DNA from: Macrostomum hystrix | Taxonomy: Eukaryota; Platyhelminthes; Macrostomidae | Direction: 5' to 3' | Length of the DNA stretch: 64,000 bases | NCBI GenBank assembly: GCA_950097015.1 | Contig: CATNEN010000014.1 | Location: 310,001-374,000 of the forward strand | Shown here: positions 12,361 to 23,719 of the stretch, piece after piece | Position numbering within the stretch: position 1 is the first letter of the stretch | Layout: every line of letters begins with the position of its first letter | Translations under genes and position numbers: made by a program | Notes under the pieces: generated by a model | What the model was told of the DNA's origin: nothing | What the model saw: only the letters and a program-made list of their open reading frames with translations | The model's database searches: none

Positions 12361-13015
12361 CGATCGATGTTTTGGGTAGATCTGAACTGCAGAAGCCTGA
12401 ACTCCCCCGGCGGCCTGCTGGTGTGCGAGTCTGTGGGGGAAGCTAAATAATTTAAAAGCCATTTTGTCTGTCCCAATGTTTTATTAATGTACTTCTGAAT
12501 CCGGTGCGTATTGAACTTGTCGCTGTCCCGGGTAGGAAGTGGGTGGCTGGCCACAGGTTTCTACCTGCATTTAACAAATCTGCATTCGGAAAGCCAACGC
12601 GTTTATAATTCTGTCTTTTATGCTACTCAGATGATTTGTTGGGGTGGCAGTTTAGAGACAATGATAGCAATGTGACATGCTTCGATAGTTATCTATTTTT
12701 ATTGCGGCTTGAAACATCAAATTGTTCAATAACTATAAATAAACTAATGGCGCTATTTTAAACTATTACGCTAGAACTGGGACTATTGTATATTTTGTCA
12801 TTCATTTGCCGTTAATCTGTCCTATCAGTCTTTAATGCTTTCAAACACAATATTTTGTAGTTCCTGAATTCAAACTTTTTTAAGAGCTTCCGTTTCTGAG
12901 TTGACTGACGCCTTCCACGTTTCATCAAACTGCACATTTCAGCCCAGACAGGCAGAACCGGTCCAAACCGGTTAGAACAGCCAGTCTAAACACAGAAGCC
13001 AGGCAGAGCTCGGTC
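12361..13015. other. RanGAP1 3' UTR and spacer
   Basis: AT-rich, with an AATAAA at 12738-12743 about 380 nt after the RanGAP1 stop. The last 80 nt are the leader of Rab7-like A (gccagacaggcagaaccggt...), with a weak AG at 13006. Confidence 0.5.
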
Positions 13016-13910
13016 ATGACCCAGCAGTCCAAACGCACGCTCATCAAAGCCATCATCCTGGGCGACCAGGGAGTGGGCAAGACCGCCTTGCTGCACCGGC
13101 TGGTGAAGAACAGCTTTACGCAGTACTACAAGACCACAGTGTGCGTGGACTTCCTAACCAAGGACCTGTGCATTGATGGCAGGCCTGTCACGCTGCAGCT
13201 GTGGGACACGGCTGGTCAGGACCGCTTCCGCTCGCTCGGTGCCTTCTACTTCCGCGGCGCCGACGCCTGCGTGCTGGGTGCGCAGTTCTTGACTGACTTG
13301 CGTTGCCTGTGTTCTGGCATTAGTGATATTCCAATCCGTTATTACGAGAACAATCCCAGTGAAGAGCAACTTTGGGAATTTAGATCATCCGTTCATTTGT
13401 GCAGCAAAATGGAATTTATTTATTGATCGGTAGCAGCAGTATTACCCTCTGGCTGTAATTCAGTGCTACATTTGCAGTATCTACCTCAATTTATTCCCCA
13501 TTGTCCCCACCCTCCCTGAAGTGTACGACGTGACCCAGCCGAACTCATTCAAGTCGCTGGACTCGTGGCGCGACGAATTCCTGGCCCAGGCTGGGCCACG
13601 TGACCCGGATAAATTTCCCTTCATCCTGGTTGGTAACAAGGTGGACCTGGAGAGCCGCTCAGTCACTAAGAAGCGGGCCGCCCAGTGGGCCCAGTGCAAG
13701 AGCTGCATGCCCTACATCGAGTGCTCAGCCAAGGAAGCCGTCAACGTTGACGACGCCTTCTCACTGCTGGCCCGCATCGCACTGGCCCGCGAGACCTCCG
13801 CGGCAGCCGCCGATGAAGCCGCCTCCTCAGCCTCGGAGCTGCCGCCGGCCATTCAGCTGCGCGCCTCCGATGCGGACTCGGAGTCCGGGCAGCGGGCCTG
13901 CCAGTGCTGA
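13016..13910 (+). CDS. Rab7-like small GTPase A
   Basis: A membrane-trafficking GTPase, most like Rab7, which governs late endosome and lysosome traffic. Two exons, 13016-13277 and 13522-13910, join in phase 1 to give 216 aa (human Rab7A 207). G1 is GDQGVGKT, switch I keeps Thr41 ([13 protein letters not shown]), G3 is [14 protein letters not shown]4 is NKVD and G5 is [29 protein letters not shown] matches the Rab7 [19 protein letters not shown] closely. The C-terminus ends CQC, a CxC geranylgeranylation signal. The usual TIGADF after switch I is TVCVDF here. It is a tandem paralogue of Rab7-like B, with the same intron position and phase. Confidence 0.93.
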
Positions 13911-15095
13911 GTATCGGCATACTTTTAGCTTATCTTGTACTCCGACATAATCTACACAATTGAATGTGATTCAGTCGAGTTGCAACTTTTAATTGTTTCG
14001 TTTAAACAGCAGCGAATGTTTATGATTTTATCTCTGCATGCTTAAGCTAATCCTCGCTTATAGTATTTTCGCCCGCGAGTTGATCAACTGGTCGCCCGTT
14101 GTGCAAATTTGGACTTTCCCTTTTTATGGGCTTGTTTATCACCAGGTGGACAGCCTGGGATTCTAACTGTGTTTTCAGTCATTCACTAGTCACATAGCCT
14201 CCCATATGTTGGGAACAGAATCATCAGTCCATGTCAGCCTGGGATTCTAACTGTGTTTTCAGTCATTCACTAGTCACATAGCCTCCCATATGTTGGGAGC
14301 AGAATCATCGGTCCATGTCGATGATGTTTTATTCGACTTCTACTTTTCACCTAAGGTAAAAAGTGTACATTTTTACGTCGTTTGTTTTTTGTATTTTTGA
14401 GTACCAACTGTTGTAACTGCCGCTGCTATAGTCATCTTTTTTGGTTCCTGGCGTGTCATTTAGCCCCTTCAGCGAATCCTTTCCGCTGCTTTCGCTGAAA
14501 TGCTAGCCTCCTCAATCTTCCTGCAGTTCTGTGATAAGCTGTTGACAAGGAGGATTAATTGAGGGTGCGGCTCGTAGACTTACTGGAAATCGGTCTTCAA
14601 ATTTTGAAAGGAGGTTTTAACATTGAGTCATCGTTAATGACTTTGAGTCATCGATCATCCCAGGCTTCATTGCACGGTTTAAGGTGTCTCAAACGCCAAT
14701 TCACATGGATAGAGCGATGACCCGCTCCGAAGATTTAATTTAGGCCCCGAGATGGCTTCTCAATGTTATTTGGCACTGAAGCCTTTGGAACTGAGTAAGC
14801 TCGTGTGTACCATTTGTCTATGTATTATACGAGACATAGTTTTGTTTCTTTCCGCATTTGCAGCAACTCAGTACCCTTTAGCAATGGCCCATCGATTAAG
14901 AAGACTCCGTGGCAAATCATTTGTTCCCTATTCACAGCAGCTTCGCGCACTACCACGCGATTTGATAATAAACACTTCTTCCTTTTATTTCTATATGTAA
15001 TCGTTCACAAGTTCTTCGTTCATTGGATTTTTTGCCTTGTTAAACCTTCATTAAATGAGCTACATGAACTATTGGTCAGGATTAGTCTCAATTAG
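13911..15095. other. Intergenic, Rab7-like A to LINE fragment
   Basis: AT-rich spacer containing the 84-bp duplication at 14151-14318. The frames at 14752-15095 lack family features and normal codon use. No gene is supported. Confidence 0.55.
14151..14318. repeat. 84-bp tandem duplication
   Basis: Two near-identical 84-bp copies (cagcctgggattctaactgt...) start at 14151 and 14235. They differ at a few bases (gaacagaatcatcag / gagcagaatcatcgg). Confidence 0.9.
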
Positions 15096-15870
15096 TTTTG
15101 GTATAACAACAACAACAACAAAGGACGACAACCCAAGGCCGAAGCCAGAGGGGCTGCCGTCAAAAGGCACGCGCAAGAGCAGAGTGGCGCAGAATTGTCA
15201 GTCCACGAGGGTCAGAGATCTCAGCGTCAGTCAATAGCAGTTCAGGATAGCGTAGCGCCCTCGCCTGACCACGCCGCCGGGGCCCCTGCAGGGAAAGCAG
15301 CAGCACGTCCTGCAGTGGCTCGGGGCAGCGCTGCTCCGCACGGATGACGTGGCCAGCCAGCTGCAGGCGCCGGATGCGCAGCAGCTGACTTGGCCGGCAG
15401 AGCTGGGCCCGGCGATAGAGCTCATCGTTGCTGGTGTTGGTGACGGCAGTCGGCGAATAGTGGACGCCGAAGGCGGCTCGCAGGAGTCCGGCGTGGGCGG
15501 CATCGAGTTGCTTCTCCTGTGTGCCGTTCAGAGTCCACGTTTGAGCGTTGTAGAGAAAGACGGTCTCTATGACGGCTTGAAACAACCGCCCTCTCAGCCG
15601 ATCCGGCAGCGTGGGGCACTGCAGGACAGTCCGCAGGGTGCGAAAGGCTGCCCAGGCAAGCGCCCTGCGTCGCGCCATGTCGTCCAGGATGTCGGGCACT
15701 TGACCGCCGAGATAGATGAAGGTCTCGCAGCGCGGCAGCAATGCCGCTTGCCCATTTACGCTGTGGCAGAGGATCTCGCCGTTGAGGTCATTTGGGACGG
15801 TCAGCACCATTGTTTTCTTGGTGTTCACGGACAGCCCGACCATTGCCGCCGCCGCAGTCAGCTGAACAGC
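15096..15870 (-). mobile_element. 5'-truncated LINE (reverse transcriptase 3' end)
   Basis: A - strand frame of about 235 codons (15870 to 15160) carries the end of a non-LTR reverse transcriptase. It has the thumb-like FIYLGGQVPD, RRRALAWAAFRTLR, a VFLYNAQTWTLN stretch and RIRRLQLAGHVIRA. After the stop, the - strand runs into ttgttgttgttgttgtt, a simple-repeat tail typical of several LINE clades. The catalytic RT core and endonuclease are missing. The 5' break abuts the 29/30-bp minisatellite directly and the frame runs on into it. No in-frame stop, so the insertion may be fairly recent. Confidence 0.85.
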
Positions 15871-18228
15871 TGGTACAGCTGGCTCACCCACATAACTGTC
15901 CACAGCTGGCTCTCCCACATAACAGTGTCCACAGCTGGCTTCTCCCACATAACAGTGTCCACAGCTGGCTCTCCCTCATAACAGTGTCCACAGCTGGCTT
16001 CTCCCACATAACAGTGTCCACAGCTGGCTCTCCCGTATAACAGTGTCCACAGCTGGCTCACCCACATAACTGTCCACAGCTGGCTCTCCCTCATAACAGT
16101 GTCCACAGCTGGCTTCTCCCACATAACAGTGTCCACAGCTGGCTCTCCCTCATAACAGTGTCCACAGCTGGCTCTCCCTCATAACAGTGTCCACAGCTGG
16201 CTTCTCCCACATAACAGTGTCCACAGCTGGCTTCTCCCACATAACAGTGTCCACAGCTGGCTTCTCCCACATAACAGTGTCCCCAGCTGGCTCTCCCTCA
16301 TAACAGTGTCCACAGCTGGCTTCTCCCACATAACAATGTCCACAGCTGGCTCTCCCACATAACAGTGTCGACAGCTGGCTTCTCCCACATAAGAGTGTCC
16401 ACAGCTGGCTTCTCCCACATAACAGTGTCCACAGCTGGCTCTCCCTCATAACAGTGTCCACAGCTGGCTTCTCCCACATAACAGTGTCCACAGCTGGCTT
16501 CTCCCACATAACAGTGTCCACAGCTGGCTCTCCCACATAACAGTGTCCACAGCTGGCTCTCCCACATAACAGTGTCCACAGCTGGCTCTCCAACATAACA
16601 GTGTCCCCAGCTGGCTTCTCCCACATAACAGTGTCCAAAGCTGGCTTCTCCCACATAAGTGTCCACAGCTGGCTTCTCCCACATAACAGTGTCCACAGCT
16701 GGCTTCTCCCACATAACAGTGTCCCCAGCTGGCTCTCCCACATAACAGTGTCCACAGCTGGCTTCTCCCACATAACAGTGTCGACAGCTGGCTCTCCCAC
16801 ATAACAGTGTCGACAGCTGGCTTCTCCCACATAACAGTGTCCACAGCTGGCTTCTCCCACATAACAGTGTCCACAGCTAGCTCTCCCACATAACAGTGTC
16901 CACAGCTAGCTCTCCCACATAACAGTGTCCCCAGCTGGCTCTCCCACATAACAGTGTCCACAGCTGGCTCTCCCACATAACAGTGTCCACAGCTAGCTCT
17001 CCCACATAAGAGTGTCCACAGCTGGCTCTCCCACATAACAGTGTCCACAGCTGGCTCTCCCACATAACAGTGTCCACAGCTGGCTCTCCCACATAACAGT
17101 GTCCACAGCTGGCTTCTCCCACATAACAGTGTCCACAGCTGGCTTCTCCCACATAACAGTGTCCACAGCTAGCTCTCCCACATAACAGTGTCCCCAGCTG
17201 GCTCTCCCACATAACAGTGTCCACAGCTGGCTCTCCCACATAACAGTGTCCACAGCTAGCTCTCCCACATAAGAGTGTCCACAGCTGGCTCTCCCACATA
17301 ACAGTGTCCACAGCTAGCTCTCCCACATAAGAGTGTCCACAGCTGGCTTCTCCCACATAACAGTGTCCACAGCTGGCTTCTCCCACATAACAGTGTCCAC
17401 AGCTAGCTCTCCCACATAACAGTGTCCCCAGCTGGCTCTCCCACATAACAGTGTCCACAGCTGGCTCTCCCACATAACAGTGTCCACAGCTAGCTCTCCC
17501 ACATAAGAGTGTCCACAGCTGGCTCTCCCACATAACAGTGTCCCCAGCTGGCTCTCCCACATAACAGTGTCCACAGCTAGCTCTCCCACATAAGAGTGTC
17601 CACAGCTGGCTTCTCCCACATAACAGTGTCCACAGCTGGCTTCTCCCACATAACAGTGTCCACAGCTGGCTTCTCCCACATAACAGTGTCCACAGCTAGC
17701 TCTCCCACATAAGAGTGTCCACAGCTGGCTTCTCCCACATAACAGTGTCCACAGCTGGCTTCTCCCACATAACAGTGTCCACAGCTGGCTTCTCCCACAT
17801 AACAGTGTCCACAGCTGGCTCTCCCACATAACAGTGTCAACAGCTGGCTTCTCCCACATAACAGTGTCCACAGCTGGCTTCTCCCACATAACAGTGTCCA
17901 CAGCTGGCTCTCCCACATAACAGTGTCCACAGCTGGCTTCTCCCACATAACAGTGTCCCCAGCTGGCTCTCCCACATAACAGTGTCCACAGCTGGCTCTC
18001 CCACATAACAGTGTCCACAGCTGGCTTCTCCCACATAACAGTGTCCACAGCTGGCTCTCCCACATAACAGTGTCCACAGCTGGCTTCTCCCACATAACAG
18101 TGTCCACAGCTGGCTTCTCCCACATAACAGTGTCCACAGCTGGCTCTCCCACATAACAGTGTCCACAGCTGGCTTCTCCCACATAACAGTGTCCCCAGCT
18201 GGCTCTCCCACATAACAGTGTCCACATC
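15871..18228. repeat. Giant 29/30-bp minisatellite, about 80 copies
   Basis: The unit is cacagctggctctcccacat plus aacagtgtc (29 bp), or the 30-bp form with cttctccc. Variants (agctagct, ccctcat, cacataaga, gtcgaca) are interspersed along 2.36 kb. It starts at the broken end of the LINE fragment and ends 5 nt before the predicted start of Rab7-like B. Every unit carries the palindrome CAGCTG or AGCTAGCT. The - strand frames through it are repeat artefacts. Confidence 0.97.
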
Positions 18229-18233
18229 TGTCC

Positions 18234-19372
18234 ATGCAGCAAACGCTCATACATCGCCGCCCACAGGGCAGCCACACGTGCGTCAAAATTGTTGTGCTTG
18301 GTGACGCAGGCGTTGGCAAGACCGCCCTTCTGCATCGGCTGGTGCACGGTGGTTTTAAAGAAGATGGCTATTATCGGGCTAACATAGGCTCGGATTTGCT
18401 GATGAAGCAGTTATCGCTGGAGGATGAAGCCGAGGTCGTTCTGCAGCTGTGGGACACGGCGGGGCAGGAGCGCTTCCGCTCACTCAACCGTGCCTACTTC
18501 AGAGGCGCTGACGGCTGTGCGATGGGTGCGGCTAAAGCTATTTTGCCTAGATTGCTCATAGTTCTTATTTCCCTAGCCGCAAATTAACGTTTTTAGACTT
18601 ACGAGGCGTAAAATGATATATGATTCTTGAGTTCGATATATTTGCCAATAATTATATCGCAGCGTAGCCCATAAGTGCTACTATGAGCGTACTGGCTTCT
18701 ACTTGTACTTGTGCATAATCAAGTGAATTTGCTTGACATTTATTGAGTCTAGAGCCTTTCACACTTTTAACTTTGTCTTGATACTGTTTTAATACAAGTA
18801 TATTAAATTGACTAGTCTACTCTTCTCTATGCGAGTTTAATCATACAGTTATGGCATTTACTATAGGCAGCGTCAAGTAATAGCAACATGCCAGGTGGGC
18901 TTTGAGTAGCAAATTTGGATATGTCGATTCACCAGCTGAGAAGAACTTCGCTTTATCATTCCTGTGCAGCTCTTCAACTAAATCCTCCTCCGCAGTGTTC
19001 GACCTCACAAGGGCCGCCAGCTTCGCCTCGCTCACTCTCTGGTGCGACGAATTTAGAGCCGAATCCGTCAGCGCCACTACTCCGCCGCCGCCGCTGCTCT
19101 TGCTAGGCAATAAAGCCGACCTGCCCACCGGCCTTAGGGCAGTGTCCAACCGCTACATCGGTGCCTGGTGTGAGGAGCAGCTGCCCAGCTCCTGTGGAGA
19201 ATACTTTGAGTGCTCCGCCAAGACTGGTATCAATGTGGAAGCTGCCTTCCGCCACTTGGCCGCTGCCTGCCTTGCCAGACGGCGAAGCCTGCGAATCAGC
19301 TCTGCGACTGCAGCTGCCCTGCGGCTCGGGTCTGAAGGGCCTGGCAGCAGCGATGGCTGCCTCTGCCGCTAA
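18234..19372 (+). CDS. Rab7-like small GTPase B (divergent)
   Basis: A paralogue of Rab7-like A. Exons 18234-18525 and 18996-19372 join in phase 1 at the same codon as in paralogue A, giving 222 aa. G1 is GDAGVGKT and shares [12 protein letters not shown] with A; G3 is WDTAGQERFRSL, G4 is NKAD and G5 is ECSAKTGINV. The switch I threonine that contacts Mg2+ in active GTPases is Asn50 (RANIGSDL), so nucleotide cycling may be altered. The end reads CLCR: a CxC with one extra residue, unlike a standard prenylation signal. The predicted ATG lies directly against the minisatellite. An acceptor-like cccacag at about 18261-18267 means the true 5' exon could have been lost or lie elsewhere. Confidence 0.85.
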
Positions 19373-20620
19373 GCCTAGCTGGCCCTCGTGTCGGACGAGA
19401 AACATTTATTTATTTATTTAGCTGGCCCTATCGTTCTCGATCTTGTATATTCTGTGTACTGTTTTCTACTACACCTGAATAAGGCAGTTCTGCTTCCAGT
19501 TTAGGACCTGGACCAAGTCTGAGGGCTCTCGTTCTTTTGCGGTGCTTTTGGCTCAACTCTGAGTCGCTTTAAATATTTCGACTGCATTGCAACTGCTTTT
19601 CCAGTTTGCTTCTCTTCACGCTGACCTGGATTTAGCTTATATTCATAATGGTTTTATTCATACTGATCAATTTTGCGCTCGTATTTCAATTATTCGCCAA
19701 TGAATACTCTGTACAGATGTGGCTGAAGGGGGAATTCAATATGCAGATCTTTCAGCTTGCCAACGATGGCACATTCCTTGCTGTACGTAAGCTGCGGTAC
19801 ATTATTTCTTAATGTAATTCAACTTTTTATTTGAGCTCAGTTCACCCAAAGTGTTTTACCCAGAGTATTTTAAATACAATAGCAGTACATATGCATGTTC
19901 TATGTGGCATATCTTGCTGCCTTCATATTACAATAAGCTTCTTAAAAGTAGTTTGTATTGGTATTCTAAATTTTTCAATCATTTATGTTCTCAATCCTTA
20001 TTGCATCACCGCACCAGCTTCCATCCATTAGTCATAAATCTTAGAGTGCCATCATTCCATTTCCAAGCCTTTTTCGAAGCTAAAATTTGATAAACGGAAC
20101 TTTCTTCCCTTTTTAACAACAGGTACATGTGTACCCGCCAAATGATGAAGGTTTGTTTATTGTCCATCTCTTGGCAAGTAGCTTCCGTCAGGCGTCAGCC
20201 TTACTGATTACTGCTGCTTACACCATAATCATCTTAGTATGCTTTGAGACATATTCGGATCAGCCAGAATTCAAATTAACTCAATCGTAGCTTGCAATTG
20301 TTCGTACTGACACGTCGCTGCGTGACAAGACTTCAAGAAGGGCTCTGCAATTACATTCAATTAGGCTTAGACCCTCTGTCACGGCTGGGGCTAATGTGCT
20401 CGTATTCCTTGGCCAGCTATTATGGTACCTTTTGGTCCAATGGTCCATGGTATCCAGCTCTGAGCCAAATCAGTGTCAGAATGCTGTCGTGTGTCAGTCT
20501 GGCCGTCAGGTGTAGTTTCAGATTTCTCAAGGCTTCGAGAACTATAGCCCTTATAAATGGAGCACTGCATGGCTGTAGCTATCGCTGTGCGATTGAAATC
20601 CCCGACAAGGCGATCTTTGA
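19373..20620. other. Intergenic, Rab7-like B to GST
   Basis: Starts with an AU-rich 3' UTR (ATTTATTTATTTATTTA near 19404-19420). The rest is AT-rich. A segment near 19717-19782 sits between AG and GTACGTAAG and is open, but too short to assign. Confidence 0.5.
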
Positions 20621-21728
20621 ATGGCAGATTGCAGCGAAGAGCCGTCAGCTTCTCCAGGCGTCCTGGATTTAGCAGGCGATGAAGCCGGGGCCACGGAATT
20701 ATGGCAGCTGCGCTACTGGCCCAACGTGGCCGGCAGGGCCGAGTTCATCCGCCTCATCCTGGTGGAGGCCGGGCAGGAGTTCAGCGAGCTGTGCGACCCC
20801 GAGGCCATCTACCGCGACTTTAAGTGCCAGCAGAAGACCGGCTGGCCGGTGTTCGCAGTGCCCATGATCAAGCACGGTACACGGGGAATCGCTGCAGTTT
20901 TTTTGGGTTTATGCTTTGTCAAATTCTGGTGATATTCAATGGAATTTTTAAACTGGCAAGAACAATGAACACTTGCAGGAAACTTTTAGCTTGGCCAGAT
21001 GATGACCAATAGAAAGCTGACACTGAACACTTGCAGGAAACTTTTAGCTTGGCCAGATGATGACCAATAGAAAGCTGACACTGAACACTTGTAGGAAACT
21101 TTTAGCTTGGCCAGATGATGACCAATAGAAAGCTGACACTGAACACTTGCAGGAAACTTTTAGCTTGGCCAGATGATGACCAATAGAAAGCTGACACTGA
21201 ACACTTGCAGGAAACTTCGAGCTTGGCCAGACGGCGACTGTGTGCCGCTATCTGGCCGAGCGGCTCAACATGCTTCCTGCCACTGAGTTAGACCGCTGGC
21301 GCGCCGACCAGACCTGCGCCACTGTCATGGACTTTATCACCGAAGGCCGACTCGCCTTCCACGGACGCAACTTCTACGAGTCTTACTTCGGCCAGGAGGC
21401 TGCCACGCGGCCTTACATTGATTACTTCGAGCGGCACCGCCTGCCCAAGTTTCTGCGCCACTTCGAGCAGGTGCTCACGTTCAACGCCGCCAACTGGGAC
21501 GCCGATGTCGGCAAGTTTGTGGTCGGCCGGAGCGTCTCCTACTGCGACCTTTGCCTGCTGCACGTGCTGCGCGCTGCCGAGTTCCAGTTCCCCTCCGCGT
21601 GGGCCGACTGTATCAGCGACTGTCCCCGACTGACCGAGTTCAAGCTGGGCATGGAGACTCGGCCACGCGTTCGCGACTACCTGAACTCGCCCAGGTGCAA
21701 ACCGTTCGAAGGAAATAGCATGATGTAA
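20621..21728 (+). CDS. Sigma-class-like glutathione S-transferase
   Basis: Conjugates glutathione to electrophiles; sigma-type relatives also act as prostaglandin D synthases. Exons 20621-20876 and 21211-21728 join in phase 1 to give 257 aa. About 25 extra N-terminal residues precede the thioredoxin-like domain (WQLRYWPNVAGRAEFIRL, with Tyr32 as the expected catalytic tyrosine). The junction restores MIKHGN-FELGQTATVCRYLA, the glutathione-binding segment. The C-terminal helical domain follows (VVGRSVSYCDLCLLHVL). The second exon start is exact because it lies in the last copy of an intronic repeat, and the upstream copies of that acceptor would create a stop. The start has no acceptor-like site just before it. 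Confidence 0.92.
20967..21240 (+). repeat. 58-bp repeat carrying copies of the GST splice acceptor
   Basis: Units start at 20967, 21025, 21083, 21141 and 21199 with a 58-bp period. Each holds gaacacttgcag (or gtag) followed by gaaactt.nagcttggccaga. The fifth copy is the real acceptor (AG at 21210) and exon start. The four upstream copies read TTTTAG where the exon reads TTCGAG, so using them would give a stop two codons after the junction codon. Confidence 0.95.
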
Positions 21729-22419
21729 TTTAGGATCGTGCCGGCCTGTCTATTTGCACATTGATTTTACTTGAATTTATATCTGGCAACCCTGCGTCTC
21801 GCTGTGCTGTACATTTCTGTCCTGCTTTTTGAACTAGGCAAAAGTTTTGGATCATTTGGCACCGATTTTCAGCTTTTTCTGTTTTTTATTCTCAGTTTTG
21901 ATTTTTTTTGGTCTCATCCCATCGCAAGTTAAGATACAAGTAATTATTTTTGCGCATATTTAGTGCCTGCATGCTTTTTATCCCGTTCTGGATTCCGGAA
22001 CTTTCCCATTGCTTAAAGGAGATTTGATTCATAGGGATTAATTAATTAAACAGCTATCAAGAGTAAAATGTATTCACAAATCAGTTATTATTCTGTTCAT
22101 CAAATTAGGTGATGGTGACAGTAAATTTGTGATTACAATTATGGGAATAAAATAATGTAAACTTTCGCATTCACGTCGAATGCGCCAAAAGCCCAATTTA
22201 AGACTCGATCGGCTGAAATATATATAGCTTGCGGCAGTGATTCCAAGTCATCATGTTTGAATGCTGATTGCATTCACGAAGCGTTAGTGTATCAATATTA
22301 ATATATCAACTATATATAATATTGCAAGTTTCATAAACAACCAACACTAGATATGTTGCCGAATCAAGGAGGTGCTGAACAGAACTGAGCACTAGCTGGC
22401 TTCTCCGTGTCTGCCTGTC
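21729..22419. other. Intergenic between convergent GST and EPDR
   Basis: AT-rich 3' ends of two convergent genes. AATAAA at 22146-22151 (+) may serve GST. No coding signal. Confidence 0.5.
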
Positions 22420-23719
22420 TCAGAGCTCTGCAGCTTCAGCGATAGTCGGCAAAAGGCAGGGCTCGAGCACAGTATTGCACGGCCTCATTCGCTCAGCGCC
22501 TCGGATCTTCCGCAGCAGCAGCCGGGCTACTGAGTTGTCGTGCTCTGCGAATCCGCTCCTACACACCGCAGGGATGTTAAATACGCTCGGATCTTTGATG
22601 CCGTTGGTCAGGTTGAAGAAGCTTTGGATCGATATAATGTTGCCTGAAGTTGAATAATTTGTACAGTCTGAACACTTGCAAATCGTGTAAGCGTCTTCAC
22701 TACTTGACAACTATCGAGCCAGAAGAACCTGGGACAAGATGTTTGTCTAAGTCCTTAAACCACATCGGAAATGAAAATCAATCAGTTGGCCTAGCTGAGC
22801 CTATTTATACTACCTAAGTTACCTGAGTGGGCTAATCATTCTGTGCTTATTGCAATGGTGATCTTAATGATTATAGAAAGTTACTAAAAGTCTGATGTAG
22901 CGGTGATCAAATCTAATAGTGATCAGTAAAAGCTTGGCGCATGTGCCTTCAGTTGGTTCGAGCTCACTGATTTCTAACACGGTCTGCGACATCGGCAAGC
23001 AATGCTCCAGCGTCATCACCAGTGTAATGTTCGTTCCTCCCTGTACGGTCGCCTTAAACACCTGGCCGATGGCCTGGCCACCGGATGGATCTCCGAGTGT
23101 TATTGGAGACTCTCTGTTAAAGTACGCTGTAGGAGAAAACAGATTAAGGTGAATTTCAGGCACCAAACTCATAGGTCATTCGGATTCGGGAATTTTAAAA
23201 GTTTTGGACTTCGCTTCGTTCGGAATATGAACAGCTTACATGGCACACATTGCTTTGGCACTCCAGTCGGAATGTCGGAACTAGTGCAGCGTCCAGTGAC
23301 TCCATCAATTACAAACATCTTCTTTGTCTTCCCCACAATCAGGATTCGCTGAGAGAAAGCCTTGCCATCTGGGGCTTTGAACGTCTGATTCTGAGAAAGC
23401 AGCTGGTTCGTGTAGTCGTAGGACACGCTTCCATACCCCTAAAGTTGCAGCTCAAAATATTATTAATTTAGTCGCAAATTGAACAAATTGCGCAAATTGC
23501 AAATTGAAGGGGCCTATTGTCAAAATAACTTAAATCACCTACACTGGAGTAGGGCACGGCTCCTCCGAAGAGATATCCCAGGCTCGATTCCCACTGGTCG
23601 GGAGTGCAGCAAGTCTGCGCTGCCCCAGTTCGTGCTAGTGGAACAGCCAGGCAGACGATGCTTCTGGGCACCAGGAGCAGCAAAACACCTGCGAATCGCA
23701 GCAGCTTCAGGTGTGCCAT
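22420..23719 (-). CDS. Ependymin-related protein
   Basis: A secreted or lysosomal glycoprotein of the ependymin family (EPDR1/MERP), which binds hydrophobic ligands in a lipocalin-like beta fold. Four - strand exons join in frame: 23719-23543, 23438-23240, 23126-22968 and 22643-22420, giving 252 aa. Residues 1-25 form a signal peptide (LKLLRFAGVLLLLV). CCTPDQWESSLG matches the N-terminal Cys-Pro-x-x-Trp-Glu block. SYDYTNQ and IDGVTGRC are family features, and FFNLTNGIKDPSVFNIPAVC matches human FFDIQLGIKDPSVFTPPSTC. N-glycosylation sites NQT, NIT and NLT are present. Upstream, an acceptor-like ctgcgtag ends 4 nt before the ATG. Confidence 0.93.

Noticed and set aside
14752-15095. Frames of 82 and 96 codons
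   Set aside because: Overlapping, AT-rich, no recognisable features, next to a LINE tail.
16150-18347. Long - strand open frames with GEASCGHCYVGEPAVDTVMW repeats
   Set aside because: They follow the 29/30-bp minisatellite exactly, occur in several frames, and have no start context or exon structure.
19717-19782. Possible short exon (acag ... gtacgtaag), with a second one near 20124
   Set aside because: Good splice-like borders, but too short and without similarity to any family; no neighbour completes it.
23571-23595. B-box-like ggctcgattcccactgg
   Set aside because: It lies inside exon 1 of the ependymin-related gene and has no A box or stems around it.
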